Shown: positions 1-9,077, numbered from the stretch's first letter. The stretch: 12,071 nucleotides of DNA from Porticoccaceae bacterium (GCA_002692165.1 NZJL01000052.1:20732-32802), one strand, 5' to 3'. Program-made: numbers and translations. Notes: generated from the sequence alone by a model not told the origin.

Positions 1-84
1 GCAACTTGGCTCGGACGAAATGGTGTATTCACTGCTTTGCGACGTCATGTATTTCGTTGTTCTCTCTATGTCTGTGAAATTTGA
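1..84 (+). CDS. Possible C-terminal end of upstream gene, perhaps tilS (partial)
   Basis: Frame 1 is open from the window edge to a TGA at 82-84, 12 nt before pyrG. It encodes 27 residues that include a 'WLGRN' stretch and end in 'SLYVCEI'. In Pseudomonas-type genomes the gene directly before pyrG is tilS (tRNA-Ile lysidine synthase), whose C-terminal domain ends in a similar WLR...LWVCE-like segment. The fit is loose. Frame 2 is also open, running to a TGA at 98-100 just inside pyrG. The choice of frame and the gene identity are therefore inference from position plus a weak resemblance; the real sequence begins outside the window. Confidence 0.3.
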   Translation, partial: ATWLGRNGVFTALRRHVFRCSLYVCEI

Positions 85-2588
<2,504 letters not shown>

Positions 2589-2655
2589 CTAACCTTTATT
2601 ATTGATGAACGGATAGATTTTTTTCACGCTTTTGAGAAGAAGGACAGCAGGCATA

Positions 2656-3945
2656 ATGTCAGATATTGTTAATATTGAAGCCTATGAAATGCTTGATTCT
2701 AGAGGAAATCCGACTGTTAGAGCTGAGGTCTTTCTCACTGACGGGTCTTCAGGTATAGCACTTTCACCCTCTGGTGCTTCTACCGGTTCGCGAGAGGCTT
2801 TGGAATTGAGGGACAAGGATCCTCTGCGATATTTGGGAAAAGGTGTGCTGAACGCAATTAACCATGTAAACGGTGAGATAAAAGATTTATTGATTGGGGT
2901 TGATGCAACCGATCAAAAGTTAGTCGATGAGATAATGATTAAGGCAGACGGTACCGAGAATAAAGCTAAATTTGGCGCTAATGCAATACTGGCTGTATCA
3001 CTGGCTGTATCAAAAGCGGCTGCCGAGACCAAAGCGTTACCGCTGTATGCGCACATAGCAGACCTCAGTGGCCACACAGATAGTTATAGAATGCCGGTGC
3101 CTATGATGAACATATTAAATGGAGGTGAACACGCTGACAATAACATTGACATCCAAGAGTTTATGGTTCAGCCGGTTTCAGCAGCGAGCTTTGCTGAAGC
3201 TGTTCAAATGGGTGCTGAAGTGTTCCATGCTCTGAAAAGCACACTTAATGTTCAAGGTTTTAGCACCTCAGTCGGTGATGAGGGAGGCTTCGCCCCGAAC
3301 TTAGAATCGAATGCCAAAGCATTGACAATGATACAAAAAGCTGTAAATTCAACGCGCTATCAAATGGGCCAAGACCTTACGTTAGCGCTCGATTGCGCTG
3401 CATCCGAATTCTATCTGAACGGAAAATATCGGTTGAGCGGTGAAGACAAAGTTTTTAATTCGGTCGGATTTACTGATTACCTTGCTGATTTGGTTGACAA
3501 CTATCCAATTCGCTCAATCGAGGACGGTCTGGATGAGTCTGACTGGCAAGGTTGGGAATACCAAACTGAAAGACTTGGTGGGCACATTCAATTGGTTGGA
3601 GATGACCTTTTTGTTACAAATCCACGAATCCTTCGGTATGGCATTGACCGAGGTATAGCGAATGCAATCTTGATCAAGTTAAATCAGATTGGAACACTGA
3701 CGGAAACTTTAGATGCAATCTCAATTGCGAAAAGCGCCGGCTATAAGGTAATAGTGTCTCACCGCTCTGGAGAGACGGAGGATTCTACGATAGCGGATTT
3801 AGCAGTTGGTGCCGCTGCTGGTCAGATCAAGACAGGTTCACTGTGCCGGTCAGATCGAGTCTCAAAGTACAATCGTCTACTGCGAATTGAAGCCGAGTTA
3901 GGCAGGGAGCGAGCTCCTTATCTGGGTCGGGGCGAATTTTGCTAG
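2656..3945 (+). CDS. eno: Enolase (phosphopyruvate hydratase)
   Basis: Interconverts 2-phosphoglycerate and phosphoenolpyruvate in glycolysis and gluconeogenesis; in proteobacteria the protein is often also part of the RNA degradosome. The product has 429 residues, against about 432 in E. coli. Visible active-site elements are [15 protein letters not shown] near residue 39, Glu209 in GDEGG, Lys341 in LIKLNQIG, His369 in [15 protein letters not shown], and the metal-binding acids in [20 protein letters not shown] and VGDDLFVTN. The ATG at 2656 gives the family N-terminus [20 protein letters not shown]. An in-frame TTG at 2632 would add eight unconserved residues. Ribosome-binding candidates are AAGGA at 2640-2644 and AGG at 2649-2651. 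The 67-nt gap after kdsA has a TATTAT at 2597-2602 but no convincing -35 box. Confidence 0.98.
   Translation: MSDIVNIEAYEMLDSRGNPTVRAEVFLTDGSSGIALSPSGASTGSREALELRDKDPLRYLGKGVLNAINHVNGEIKDLLIGVDATDQKLVDEIMIKADGTENKAKFGANAILAVSLAVSKAAAETKALPLYAHIADLSGHTDSYRMPVPMMNILNGGEHADNNIDIQEFMVQPVSAASFAEAVQMGAEVFHALKSTLNVQGFSTSVGDEGGFAPNLESNAKALTMIQKAVNSTRYQMGQDLTLALDCAASEFYLNGKYRLSGEDKVFNSVGFTDYLADLVDNYPIRSIEDGLDESDWQGWEYQTERLGGHIQLVGDDLFVTNPRILRYGIDRGIANAILIKLNQIGTLTETLDAISIAKSAGYKVIVSHRSGETEDSTIADLAVGAAAGQIKTGSLCRSDRVSKYNRLLRIEAELGRERAPYLGRGEFC
2989..3012 (+). repeat. Perfect 12-bp tandem duplication inside eno
   Basis: The 12-mer ctggctgtatca occurs twice head to tail, encoding LAVS-LAVS in the [11 protein letters not shown] segment of enolase. 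E. coli has ILAVSLANAKA at the same place with no length difference, so this is not a recent in-frame insertion. The second copy has come to match the first by substitution, or by chance within a conserved helix. Confidence 0.85.
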
Positions 3946-3991
3946 GAGGGAGATGTAAGTGACCAAACAAATGCCCCCGAGGCGGCTTTAG
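3944..3991 (+). promoter_or_regulatory. Strong Shine-Dalgarno and possible 10-codon leader ORF before ftsB
   Basis: AGGAGGG at 3944-3950 overlaps the eno stop codon and is the strongest ribosome-binding site in this part of the window, yet it does not sit in front of a full gene. Nine nt beyond AGGAGG, a GTG at 3959 opens a 10-codon frame (MTKQMPPRRL) whose TAG at 3989-3991 overlaps the ftsB GTG as TAGTG. An ATG-TAA minimal frame at 3953-3958 also exists. The leader could load ribosomes for coupled translation of ftsB. Translation of the leader is inferred, not shown. Confidence 0.35.
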
Positions 3992-4293
3992 TGAGGAAGT
4001 TGCTTTTGACATTTTTAGTGTCATTACTGTTTGTATTGCAATGGCAATTATGGTTCGGAGATAACAGCGTAACTAAAAAGGCTCAAATTGAAGAGCTATT
4101 GACTATCAAGCAAATTGAGAATGAAGAACTCGAGAAACGAAACAAACAGATTGCTCAAGAGATCATGGGTTTGAAAATAGGCCGCCAACTGATTGAAGAG
4201 AAAGCGAGAGAAGAACTTGGTATGATAAGGAGTGGAGAAACTTTCTTTTTTGTTTCTGAACTTCAGGATCAGGAATCTTCGAATGAACGCTAG
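3991..4293 (+). CDS. ftsB: Cell division protein FtsB
   Basis: A small bitopic inner-membrane protein that forms the FtsQ-FtsB-FtsL subcomplex of the divisome and helps activate septal peptidoglycan synthesis. The product has 100 residues (E. coli 103). A short basic N-terminus (MRK) is followed by one transmembrane helix at about residues 4-20, the family motif QWQLWFGDNSV, a charged coiled coil at about 30-70 rich in E, K and Q, and the conserved EEKAREELGMIRSGETFFFV. The start is GTG; GAGGCGG at 3979-3985 can serve as its ribosome-binding site, and the stop of a possible leader ORF overlaps it. Position between eno and ispD is the standard one for gammaproteobacteria. Confidence 0.95.
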   Translation: MRKLLLTFLVSLLFVLQWQLWFGDNSVTKKAQIEELLTIKQIENEELEKRNKQIAQEIMGLKIGRQLIEEKAREELGMIRSGETFFFVSELQDQESSNER

Positions 4294-4316
4294 TTTTATT
4301 GGAGAAGGATAGTCTG

Positions 4317-5021
4317 TTGGGCCCGTCGCGCATGTGGGGTATAGTTCCTGCCGCAGGAAGAGGGATACGTTTCTCCGATCGAATCCCCAAGCAGTTTTCT
4401 CGACTTCATGGACAAACCGTGGCTCAACAGTGTTTGGCTCGTCTGCTCAGAGTGCCATCGATCGAGCGCTTAATTGTCCCATGTGATCCCGAGGATCCTG
4501 GTTGGCGAGATGTAGATGCCTGCAGTGAAGACCGTGTTGAGCTTATCAAGGGCGGTAAAGAGAGAACTGACTCGGTTTTGAATGGACTCAAATCATTGTC
4601 GTTAGTCGCGAATGAGAAGGACTGGATATTGGTTCACGATATCGTTAGGCCCTGCGTTACCATTGAATGTATCATGAAACTTATCGATTGCGTCAGAGAT
4701 CATCCAGTTGGTGGAATATTGACTAGCTCGATCGTGGATACCGTTAAGCTCGTCGGTTCAGATGGGATCATAATTCGCACAAAAAACCGAGATTCCATGA
4801 GACTGGCTCAGACACCCCAGATTTTTCGTTTCGGTGAACTGCACAGAGCGCTCGAGTCAGCCTCCGAAAATTCATCCTCACCGTCTGATGAAGCCTCTGC
4901 CCTAGAGTGGTTTGGCCGGCCTGTTTTGTTCGCCGATGGCCGTCATGACAATATCAAAATAACACATCCTGAAGATCTGGCCGTTGCCGAGGCGATTCTT
5001 AGTTCTCAGGAAAGGTTATAA
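4317..5021 (+). CDS. ispD: 2-C-methyl-D-erythritol 4-phosphate cytidylyltransferase
   Basis: Transfers CMP from CTP to methylerythritol 4-phosphate, the third step of the MEP isoprenoid pathway, releasing pyrophosphate. Nucleotide-binding residues are seen in VPAAGRGIRF and PKQF (Arg18 and Lys25, equivalent to the catalytic Arg20/Lys27 of E. coli). Also present are GGKERTDSVLNGL, RLAQTPQIF, DEASALEW and DNIKITHPEDLAVAEA. The start is uncertain. The frame is open from TTG 4299; TTG 4317 has AGAAGGA at 4303-4309 seven nt upstream and is preferred (234 residues; E. coli 236). The ATG at 4332 would begin at MWGIVPAAG without a good ribosome site. The usual HDAARPC reads HDIVRPC here, a local change that keeps Asp and Arg. 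The stop overlaps the ispF ATG by one base (TAATG). Confidence 0.95.
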   Translation: MGPSRMWGIVPAAGRGIRFSDRIPKQFSRLHGQTVAQQCLARLLRVPSIERLIVPCDPEDPGWRDVDACSEDRVELIKGGKERTDSVLNGLKSLSLVANEKDWILVHDIVRPCVTIECIMKLIDCVRDHPVGGILTSSIVDTVKLVGSDGIIIRTKNRDSMRLAQTPQIFRFGELHRALESASENSSSPSDEASALEWFGRPVLFADGRHDNIKITHPEDLAVAEAILSSQERL

Positions 5022-5494
5022 TGCGCATAGGTCATGGATATGATGTCCATGCCTTTGGCCCTGGCTCTCAGGTTGTTTTGGGTGGGGTAAAGATTCCACA
5101 TACCCACTCGCTGATCGCGCACTCGGATGGAGACGTGGTTATTCACTCCCTCGTTGATGCAATCTTGGGAGCACTTTGCCTTGGTGATATTGGCACTCAC
5201 TTCCCTGACACAGCTTCCTCTAATAAGGACCTCAACAGTCGTATGTTCCTGAAGTACGCCGCAGATATGATGTCTTCCAAAAAATACGTATTAGGTAATG
5301 CGGATATTACTGTAATCGCGGAAACACCTAGCTTGGCGCCGCATAATTTTTCCATGCGTGAATGCCTCGCGAAGGACCTATCATCGAATTTGAATCAAAT
5401 TAGCGTGAAGGCGACCACTTCGGAAAGGCTTGGCTTTATTGGACGCGGCGAGGGTATTGGATGTCACTCCGTGGTTATCTTGGTGCCCAGATGA
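5021..5494 (+). CDS. ispF: 2-C-methyl-D-erythritol 2,4-cyclodiphosphate synthase
   Basis: Cyclises CDP-methylerythritol 2-phosphate to methylerythritol 2,4-cyclodiphosphate with release of CMP, in the MEP pathway. The enzyme family is homotrimeric. The product has 157 residues (E. coli 159). Zinc ligands Asp8 and His10 in GHGYDVHAFG and His42 in AHSDGDVVIHSL are present, as are LGDIGTHFPDT, VKATTSERLGFIGRGEGI and the C-terminal small hydrophobic strand. It is coupled to ispD by TAATG, with AGGAAAGG at 5008-5015 as its ribosome-binding site. IspD and IspF act two steps apart; the adjoining gene pair is conserved across bacteria. Confidence 0.97.
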   Translation: MRIGHGYDVHAFGPGSQVVLGGVKIPHTHSLIAHSDGDVVIHSLVDAILGALCLGDIGTHFPDTASSNKDLNSRMFLKYAADMMSSKKYVLGNADITVIAETPSLAPHNFSMRECLAKDLSSNLNQISVKATTSERLGFIGRGEGIGCHSVVILVPR

Positions 5495-5522
5495 TCCTGT
5501 CGATAAATTGTTTCTTTGGCAT

Positions 5523-6476
5523 ATGAATATGCTTGCGAGATTTGACTTCGGTAGTTTGCCCAGAATGAATGGGTTGATTGGGAGCGCATTGATACGTGCC
5601 AATTTGACTGATTTTCACGTAAGAGAGATTCTTGGTTTTGAACTGACTGGGACTGGCGAACATTTTGTGGTAGAGATTTGCAAACGAAACCAAAATACCC
5701 CTTGGGTAGCAAAAATCTTAGCCGATTTGGCGGGTGTTGCCGTCAACGACGTTGGTTATTGCGGATTAAAAGATCGATTGGCGCAAACTACACAATGGTT
5801 TAGCCTATATTCACCGAAACGACACATTCGAAAAGATCAATTGAGACATGAGACATTTGATGTGCTCAATATTGATCGACACTCAAAAAAACTTCGACGT
5901 GGAGATCACAAAGGGAATGCCTTCAAAATCACTCTTCGTGAAATCGATTTTGATAGACAAGTTTTTCGGAGCCGCTTAAATAAAATCGGTTTATTGGGAG
6001 TACCTAATTATTTCGGGGAGCAACGTTTCGGAGTCAATGCAAGTAATCTGTTTAACGCAGAGAAACTTATTAAAAGAGGTCGACTGAAAGGCAATCGTCA
6101 GGGCTCTGGATTCTGCCTGTCGGCGGCCCGATCGTGGTTATTTAACCTGATTCTGGCTAATCATATTGAGGACTATTTGAACGGAGAAGCGTTTCCATTC
6201 TCGCAAACCGGTCCATTGTGGGGTCGCGGAAGAAGTAAAGCTGATTCATGCATGCTCCTTAAAGAATCTAGGCTTTTGGCCAACTGGTCAGAATGGTGCT
6301 ATGCCCTGGAACATGCGGGTTTAGCTCAAGAACGCAGAAAACTAGTTGTTCTGCCACATGCGCTCTCCCATGAATACCTATCGAGTGACACTGTAACAAT
6401 CAAATTTGAGCTTCCTCGGGGGTGCTATGCGACGGTTGTGCTGCGGGAGATAGCCCAATTAAATCGCCCCCAATAA
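5523..6476 (+). CDS. truD: tRNA pseudouridine(13) synthase TruD
   Basis: Isomerises uridine 13 of tRNA-Glu to pseudouridine. The catalytic Asp84 lies in GLKDRLAQTTQWF (E. coli Asp80). Other family blocks are GEHFVVEICKRNQNT, KKLRRGDHKGNAFKITLRE, VPNYFGEQRFG (Asn162 onward), FCLSAARSWLFN, GPLWGRG and PRGCYATVVLRE at the C-terminus. The length is 317 residues from ATG 5523, or 315 from ATG 5529; both are a little short against E. coli (about 349), mostly through a shorter insertion in the middle. The choice of start is poor: neither ATG has a Shine-Dalgarno sequence. The frame stays open back to TTG 5430 inside ispF, but that upstream stretch shows no TruD similarity. Translation may depend on ribosomes finishing ispF 28 nt earlier. 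Confidence 0.94.
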   Translation: MNMLARFDFGSLPRMNGLIGSALIRANLTDFHVREILGFELTGTGEHFVVEICKRNQNTPWVAKILADLAGVAVNDVGYCGLKDRLAQTTQWFSLYSPKRHIRKDQLRHETFDVLNIDRHSKKLRRGDHKGNAFKITLREIDFDRQVFRSRLNKIGLLGVPNYFGEQRFGVNASNLFNAEKLIKRGRLKGNRQGSGFCLSAARSWLFNLILANHIEDYLNGEAFPFSQTGPLWGRGRSKADSCMLLKESRLLANWSEWCYALEHAGLAQERRKLVVLPHALSHEYLSSDTVTIKFELPRGCYATVVLREIAQLNRPQ

Positions 6477-6554
6477 CGAGCCCTATGATATATTAACTGC
6501 TTGGATGGCTTGCGCCCTCTGACCATTATCGCTTTTTTAAAATGAGGTCCAAAA
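6477..6554 (+). other. truD-pcm gap, the usual place of surE; weak promoter candidate
   Basis: These 78 nt hold no gene. In most gammaproteobacteria surE (5'/3'-nucleotidase) lies between truD and pcm and overlaps or abuts both; here it is absent. A TTGGAT box about 17 nt before CATTAT is a weak sigma-70-like arrangement that could drive pcm. No convincing terminator hairpin precedes the cgctttttt run. The ribosome-binding site of pcm (GAGG, 6544-6547) closes the gap. Confidence 0.5.
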
Positions 6555-7226
6555 GTGCAATCAATCGATCTGGCAGGGGTGGGAATGACCTCTCAGCGTA
6601 CTCGTGAACGTCTGATAGAGCGGCTTTCTGAACAGGGTATCACCAATCAGTCCGTGCTTGAAACCATTAGGATCACTCCTCGCCACATTTTTTTGGACGA
6701 AGCGCTATCACACAGAGCGTACGAGGATACTGCATTACCGATCGGGTTTTCACAGACTTTGTCGCAGCCCTATGTTGTGGCGCTTATGACGCAGCTGCTT
6801 CTCGCGAATGGAACGCCAAGGAAAGTTTTGGAAATTGGTACTGGGTCAGGTTATCAGACTGTTGTCCTAGCGCAGTTGGTCGACCAAGTTTATACCGTGG
6901 AGCGGATTCGGCCGCTATTAGACTTAGCCAAGACCCGTTTCAGGAGACTTGGCATGACAGGCGTAGTGGCCGAGCATTATGATGGGAGCTTTGGTCTCAG
7001 GGAGCACGCCCCATATGACGGAATTATTACAACTGCAGCTCCAAAGGTCATTCCAACGGAGTTGCTCAAACAGCTAGCAACAAATGGATCTTTGGTGATC
7101 CCGGTCGGTGATGGGAGGCATCAAGATTTGCGCGTGCTCAGGCGACAAGGGGATACCGAGGAGTTTGAGGAAGAAATAATTGCCAAAGTAAAGTTTGTCC
7201 CACTTTTGGGTGGTTTGGCACGCTAG
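6555..7226 (+). CDS. pcm: Protein-L-isoaspartate O-methyltransferase
   Basis: Uses S-adenosylmethionine to methylate isoaspartyl residues in aged proteins, starting their repair; cytosolic. The product has 223 residues (E. coli 208), with a short N-terminal extension before the conserved MTSQRTRERLIERL that starts many relatives. The substrate-binding block LSHRAYEDTALPIGFSQTLS is followed by the SAM-binding motif VLEIGTGSGYQT (residues 91-102), VYTVERI, APYDGIITTAAP, LVIPVGDG and the C-terminal VKFVPLLGG. GTG 6555 is chosen because GAGG stands 7 nt upstream. The internal ATG at 6585 is the alternative and gives the family-standard N-terminus. Its usual partner surE is missing upstream. Confidence 0.96.
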   Translation: MQSIDLAGVGMTSQRTRERLIERLSEQGITNQSVLETIRITPRHIFLDEALSHRAYEDTALPIGFSQTLSQPYVVALMTQLLLANGTPRKVLEIGTGSGYQTVVLAQLVDQVYTVERIRPLLDLAKTRFRRLGMTGVVAEHYDGSFGLREHAPYDGIITTAAPKVIPTELLKQLATNGSLVIPVGDGRHQDLRVLRRQGDTEEFEEEIIAKVKFVPLLGGLAR

Positions 7227-7250
7227 CTAGCTTGCAGGGAGATACTTTGA

Positions 7251-8174
7251 GTGAAACGCTTCTCGCTAGTATTATACCTTAAAGGCATGGCCATGGGCGC
7301 TGCTGATATGGTTCCAGGTGTCTCTGGGGGAACAATGGCGCTTGTGCTGGGCATCTACTGGGAACTCATATTTGCCATAAAATCTATCGGCCGCACCGCT
7401 CTGAGAAGTTACTCACAAGAGGGATTCGCGGTTGCGTGGAGACAGATAAATGGTGACTTCATGATCACGTTATTAGCCGGCATGCTTACGAGTATTTTGT
7501 TTCTAGCCAAGGCTATTAATTATTTACTTACTTTTTATGAGATGTTTTTGTGGTCTTTTTTCTTTGGTCTTGTGGTTGGATCATTCTTCATCTTGATCAA
7601 AAAAAACAGACCTGCAAGGTGGTACCAATGGCTCCTTTTTTGTTGTGGTGTTTTTGCTGCATTAGCTCTCTCGCGTGCGCCCCTGATGGTAATTGAGCCT
7701 GGTTATTTGGGACTATTCTTTTCGGGCTGGTTGGCTTTTTGCGCAATGATAATTCCCGGGATATCCGGAACTCTGATATTGGTTTTGTTGGGGCTCTACT
7801 CAACGATTATTCAGGCTCTGGATCAACTACATTTGGATGTACTAGCGACTTTCGGAATTGGAGGTCTTATCGGACTGATGGCTTTTTCTCGACTACTTGC
7901 AAGACTGAGGCCTCATGAGGGTTCAGTGTTGGTTACTATGTGTGGTTTTTTACTTGGGAGCCTTGACGCTATCTGGCCCTGGAAACAACCAATTTTTTCT
8001 GAACTTGGAGGCGGTATACTCAGAAATTCAGTAAATTTGTGGCCTGATCAATATGCTTTGGTAGTTGATTCCGATCCTCAGGTCCTGTATTGCGTGTTGT
8101 GGGCTTGGGTTGGCTTTTTTTGCGTTGCTCTCATAAATTATGCAGGGAACAACTCGAGCAAAAGAAAAGCTTGA
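7251..8174 (+). CDS. DUF368 membrane protein, candidate undecaprenyl-phosphate translocase (PopT-like)
   Basis: A 307-residue polytopic inner-membrane protein with roughly eight hydrophobic segments. It has the DUF368 hallmark of two related re-entrant-type motifs: GAADMVPGVSGGTMALVLGIY near residues 16-36 and MIIPGISGTLILVLLGLY near 166-183, an internal repeat typical of an inverted-topology transporter. DUF368 proteins (PopT) were shown genetically to return undecaprenyl phosphate to the cytoplasmic face for reuse, alongside DedA-family UptA. The start is GTG 7251 with AGGGAG at 7236-7241. It lies 24 nt after pcm and its stop is 9 nt before nlpD, so co-transcription with nlpD is likely. The substrate role here is inferred from the family; membership is clear from the motifs. 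Confidence 0.9.
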   Translation: MKRFSLVLYLKGMAMGAADMVPGVSGGTMALVLGIYWELIFAIKSIGRTALRSYSQEGFAVAWRQINGDFMITLLAGMLTSILFLAKAINYLLTFYEMFLWSFFFGLVVGSFFILIKKNRPARWYQWLLFCCGVFAALALSRAPLMVIEPGYLGLFFSGWLAFCAMIIPGISGTLILVLLGLYSTIIQALDQLHLDVLATFGIGGLIGLMAFSRLLARLRPHEGSVLVTMCGFLLGSLDAIWPWKQPIFSELGGGILRNSVNLWPDQYALVVDSDPQVLYCVLWAWVGFFCVALINYAGNNSSKRKA

Positions 8175-8183
8175 GGTAATGTG

Positions 8184-8963
8184 ATGGCTCTCAAATTTTT
8201 CTCGGCATTTTTTTTGGCTGTTATTCTTTTGGGATGTGTATCTCAAACAGCGCCTGTTTCCAATTTAGAAATACCCCCCAGTGCGCAAATAAAGACCCAT
8301 ATTGTTCAGCAAGGTGAGACCCTCTATTCGATTGCGTGGCGTTATGACTTGGACGTTGCAAATCTAGCTCGCGTAAACAAAATTGGCGCGAATTTCCGCA
8401 TTAATCCCGGCCAAGCATTACAGCTTTCGCTTGAGTTGGAGAAAAATCCAGATAAGGTTCAGTCCATAAAAGACGCAAAAGCAGGAACTCAGACGAGCAT
8501 CAACGGAAAACGGATTGATAAGTCTAAAGATTTTGCAACTGGGGGCGAGACAGAGGGGTCGAACAGGGTTAAAACTGGTCCTATCAGCGAGACCATTTCG
8601 AAAGATTTCACGACTATAAATTGGCAATGGCCTGTTAAAGGAAAAATTATTGATCAATTTAATCTTAACAAGTTAAAGAAGGGTATTAAGATTAAAGGCA
8701 CCAGCAGATCTGCGGTCCGCCCATTTTCCTCTGGAAAGGTAGTTTATGCGGGAGAAGGGTTTAAGGGCTACGGGAAGTTGATAATAGTCAAGCATAGTGA
8801 TTCACTCCTCAGCGCTTATGCGCAAAATGAAAGCATCCTGGTTGCTGAGGGACAAGTGGTCACTAGAATGCAAATTATATCTAAGCTAGCTCAATCGGGG
8901 GTGCTCTATTTTGAGATAAGGCAAGATGGAAAGCCGATAGATCCAATTAGTTATCTCGACTAA
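8184..8963 (+). CDS. nlpD: NlpD-type lipoprotein, LysM plus degenerate M23 domain
   Basis: An outer-membrane lipoprotein that in the family activates septal peptidoglycan amidase (AmiC in E. coli) for daughter-cell separation. A signal peptide ends in the lipobox LLGC (Cys18, followed by Val, consistent with outer-membrane sorting). One LysM domain (about 38-82) binds peptidoglycan. A low-complexity polar linker (85-145) follows, then an M23/LytM domain (148-258). Zinc positions are all changed: HxGxD reads KKGIK (165-169), the HxH histidine is Gln214 in AYAQNE, and LHFEIR reads LYFEIR (Tyr242). A hydrolase role is therefore unlikely and an activator role fits. The ATG at 8184 is chosen over GTG 8181 because GAGG at 8173-8176 is 7 nt away. 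rpoS, which normally follows nlpD, is absent. Confidence 0.93.
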   Translation: MALKFFSAFFLAVILLGCVSQTAPVSNLEIPPSAQIKTHIVQQGETLYSIAWRYDLDVANLARVNKIGANFRINPGQALQLSLELEKNPDKVQSIKDAKAGTQTSINGKRIDKSKDFATGGETEGSNRVKTGPISETISKDFTTINWQWPVKGKIIDQFNLNKLKKGIKIKGTSRSAVRPFSSGKVVYAGEGFKGYGKLIIVKHSDSLLSAYAQNESILVAEGQVVTRMQIISKLAQSGVLYFEIRQDGKPIDPISYLD

Positions 8964-8979
8964 GAGGAGGAAGACCTGA

Positions 8980-9027
8980 ATGAAATACTCTTACCAGATT
9001 CTGTCAGCGGCCAAAAAGCCATGCTAA
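8980..9027 (+). other. Orphan strong ribosome-binding site with 15-codon mini-ORF after nlpD
   Basis: GAGGAGGAAG at 8964-8973, right behind the nlpD stop, is a near-ideal Shine-Dalgarno sequence. The ATG at 8980 opens only 15 codons (MKYSYQILSAAKKPC) before TAA at 9025-9027. The nlpD frame itself also stays open past its stop for 26 codons to a TGA at 9042-9044 (beginning EEEDLNEILLPDS). In most relatives rpoS begins here. The site could be what is left of an rpoS start region, or a leader peptide of a longer transcript; there is no clear RpoS similarity. Confidence 0.3.
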
Positions 9028-9035
9028 TGCAACTT

Positions 9036-9048
9036 TATGTCTGACATA
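9036..9048. promoter_or_regulatory. Perfect 13-bp palindrome upstream of hppA promoter, candidate operator
   Basis: TATGTC and GACATA form 6-bp arms around a central T, a perfect dyad. Its right edge is 7 bp before the proposed -35 box, centred near -50 relative to the expected transcription start, a typical place for a dimeric transcription factor. The regulator is unknown. Confidence 0.45.
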
Positions 9049-9052
9049 GAAT

Positions 9053-9077
9053 GACTTGGGATCAAGTCCTCTTTTTT
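9053..9077 (+). terminator. Short terminator-like hairpin with T-run
   Basis: GACTTG and CAAGTC pair as a 6-bp stem around a GGAT tetraloop (9053-9068), followed by CTC and six T (9072-9077). It could end transcripts from nlpD. The stem is short with only three G-C pairs, so termination may be partial. It shares bases with the hppA promoter. Confidence 0.45.

Noticed and set aside
2632..2655. N-terminally extended enolase from TTG 2632
   Set aside because: The eight extra residues (MRRRTAGI) are not part of the enolase family N-terminus, whereas ATG 2656 matches it exactly.
5464..5712. Overlapping antisense frames across the ispF-truD junction
   Set aside because: Low-complexity shadows of ispF and truD without motifs; both sense genes are clearly identified.
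6477..6543. Possible SurE C-terminal remnant in the truD-pcm gap (a frame reading GLRPLTIIAFLK before TGA)
   Set aside because: Only a few residues vaguely resemble the SurE end (VTPL...); too short to distinguish from chance.
7222..7231. 10-bp palindrome GCTAGCTAGC at the pcm stop
   Set aside because: A simple alternating self-complementary string including the stop codon; no T-run and no promoter context.
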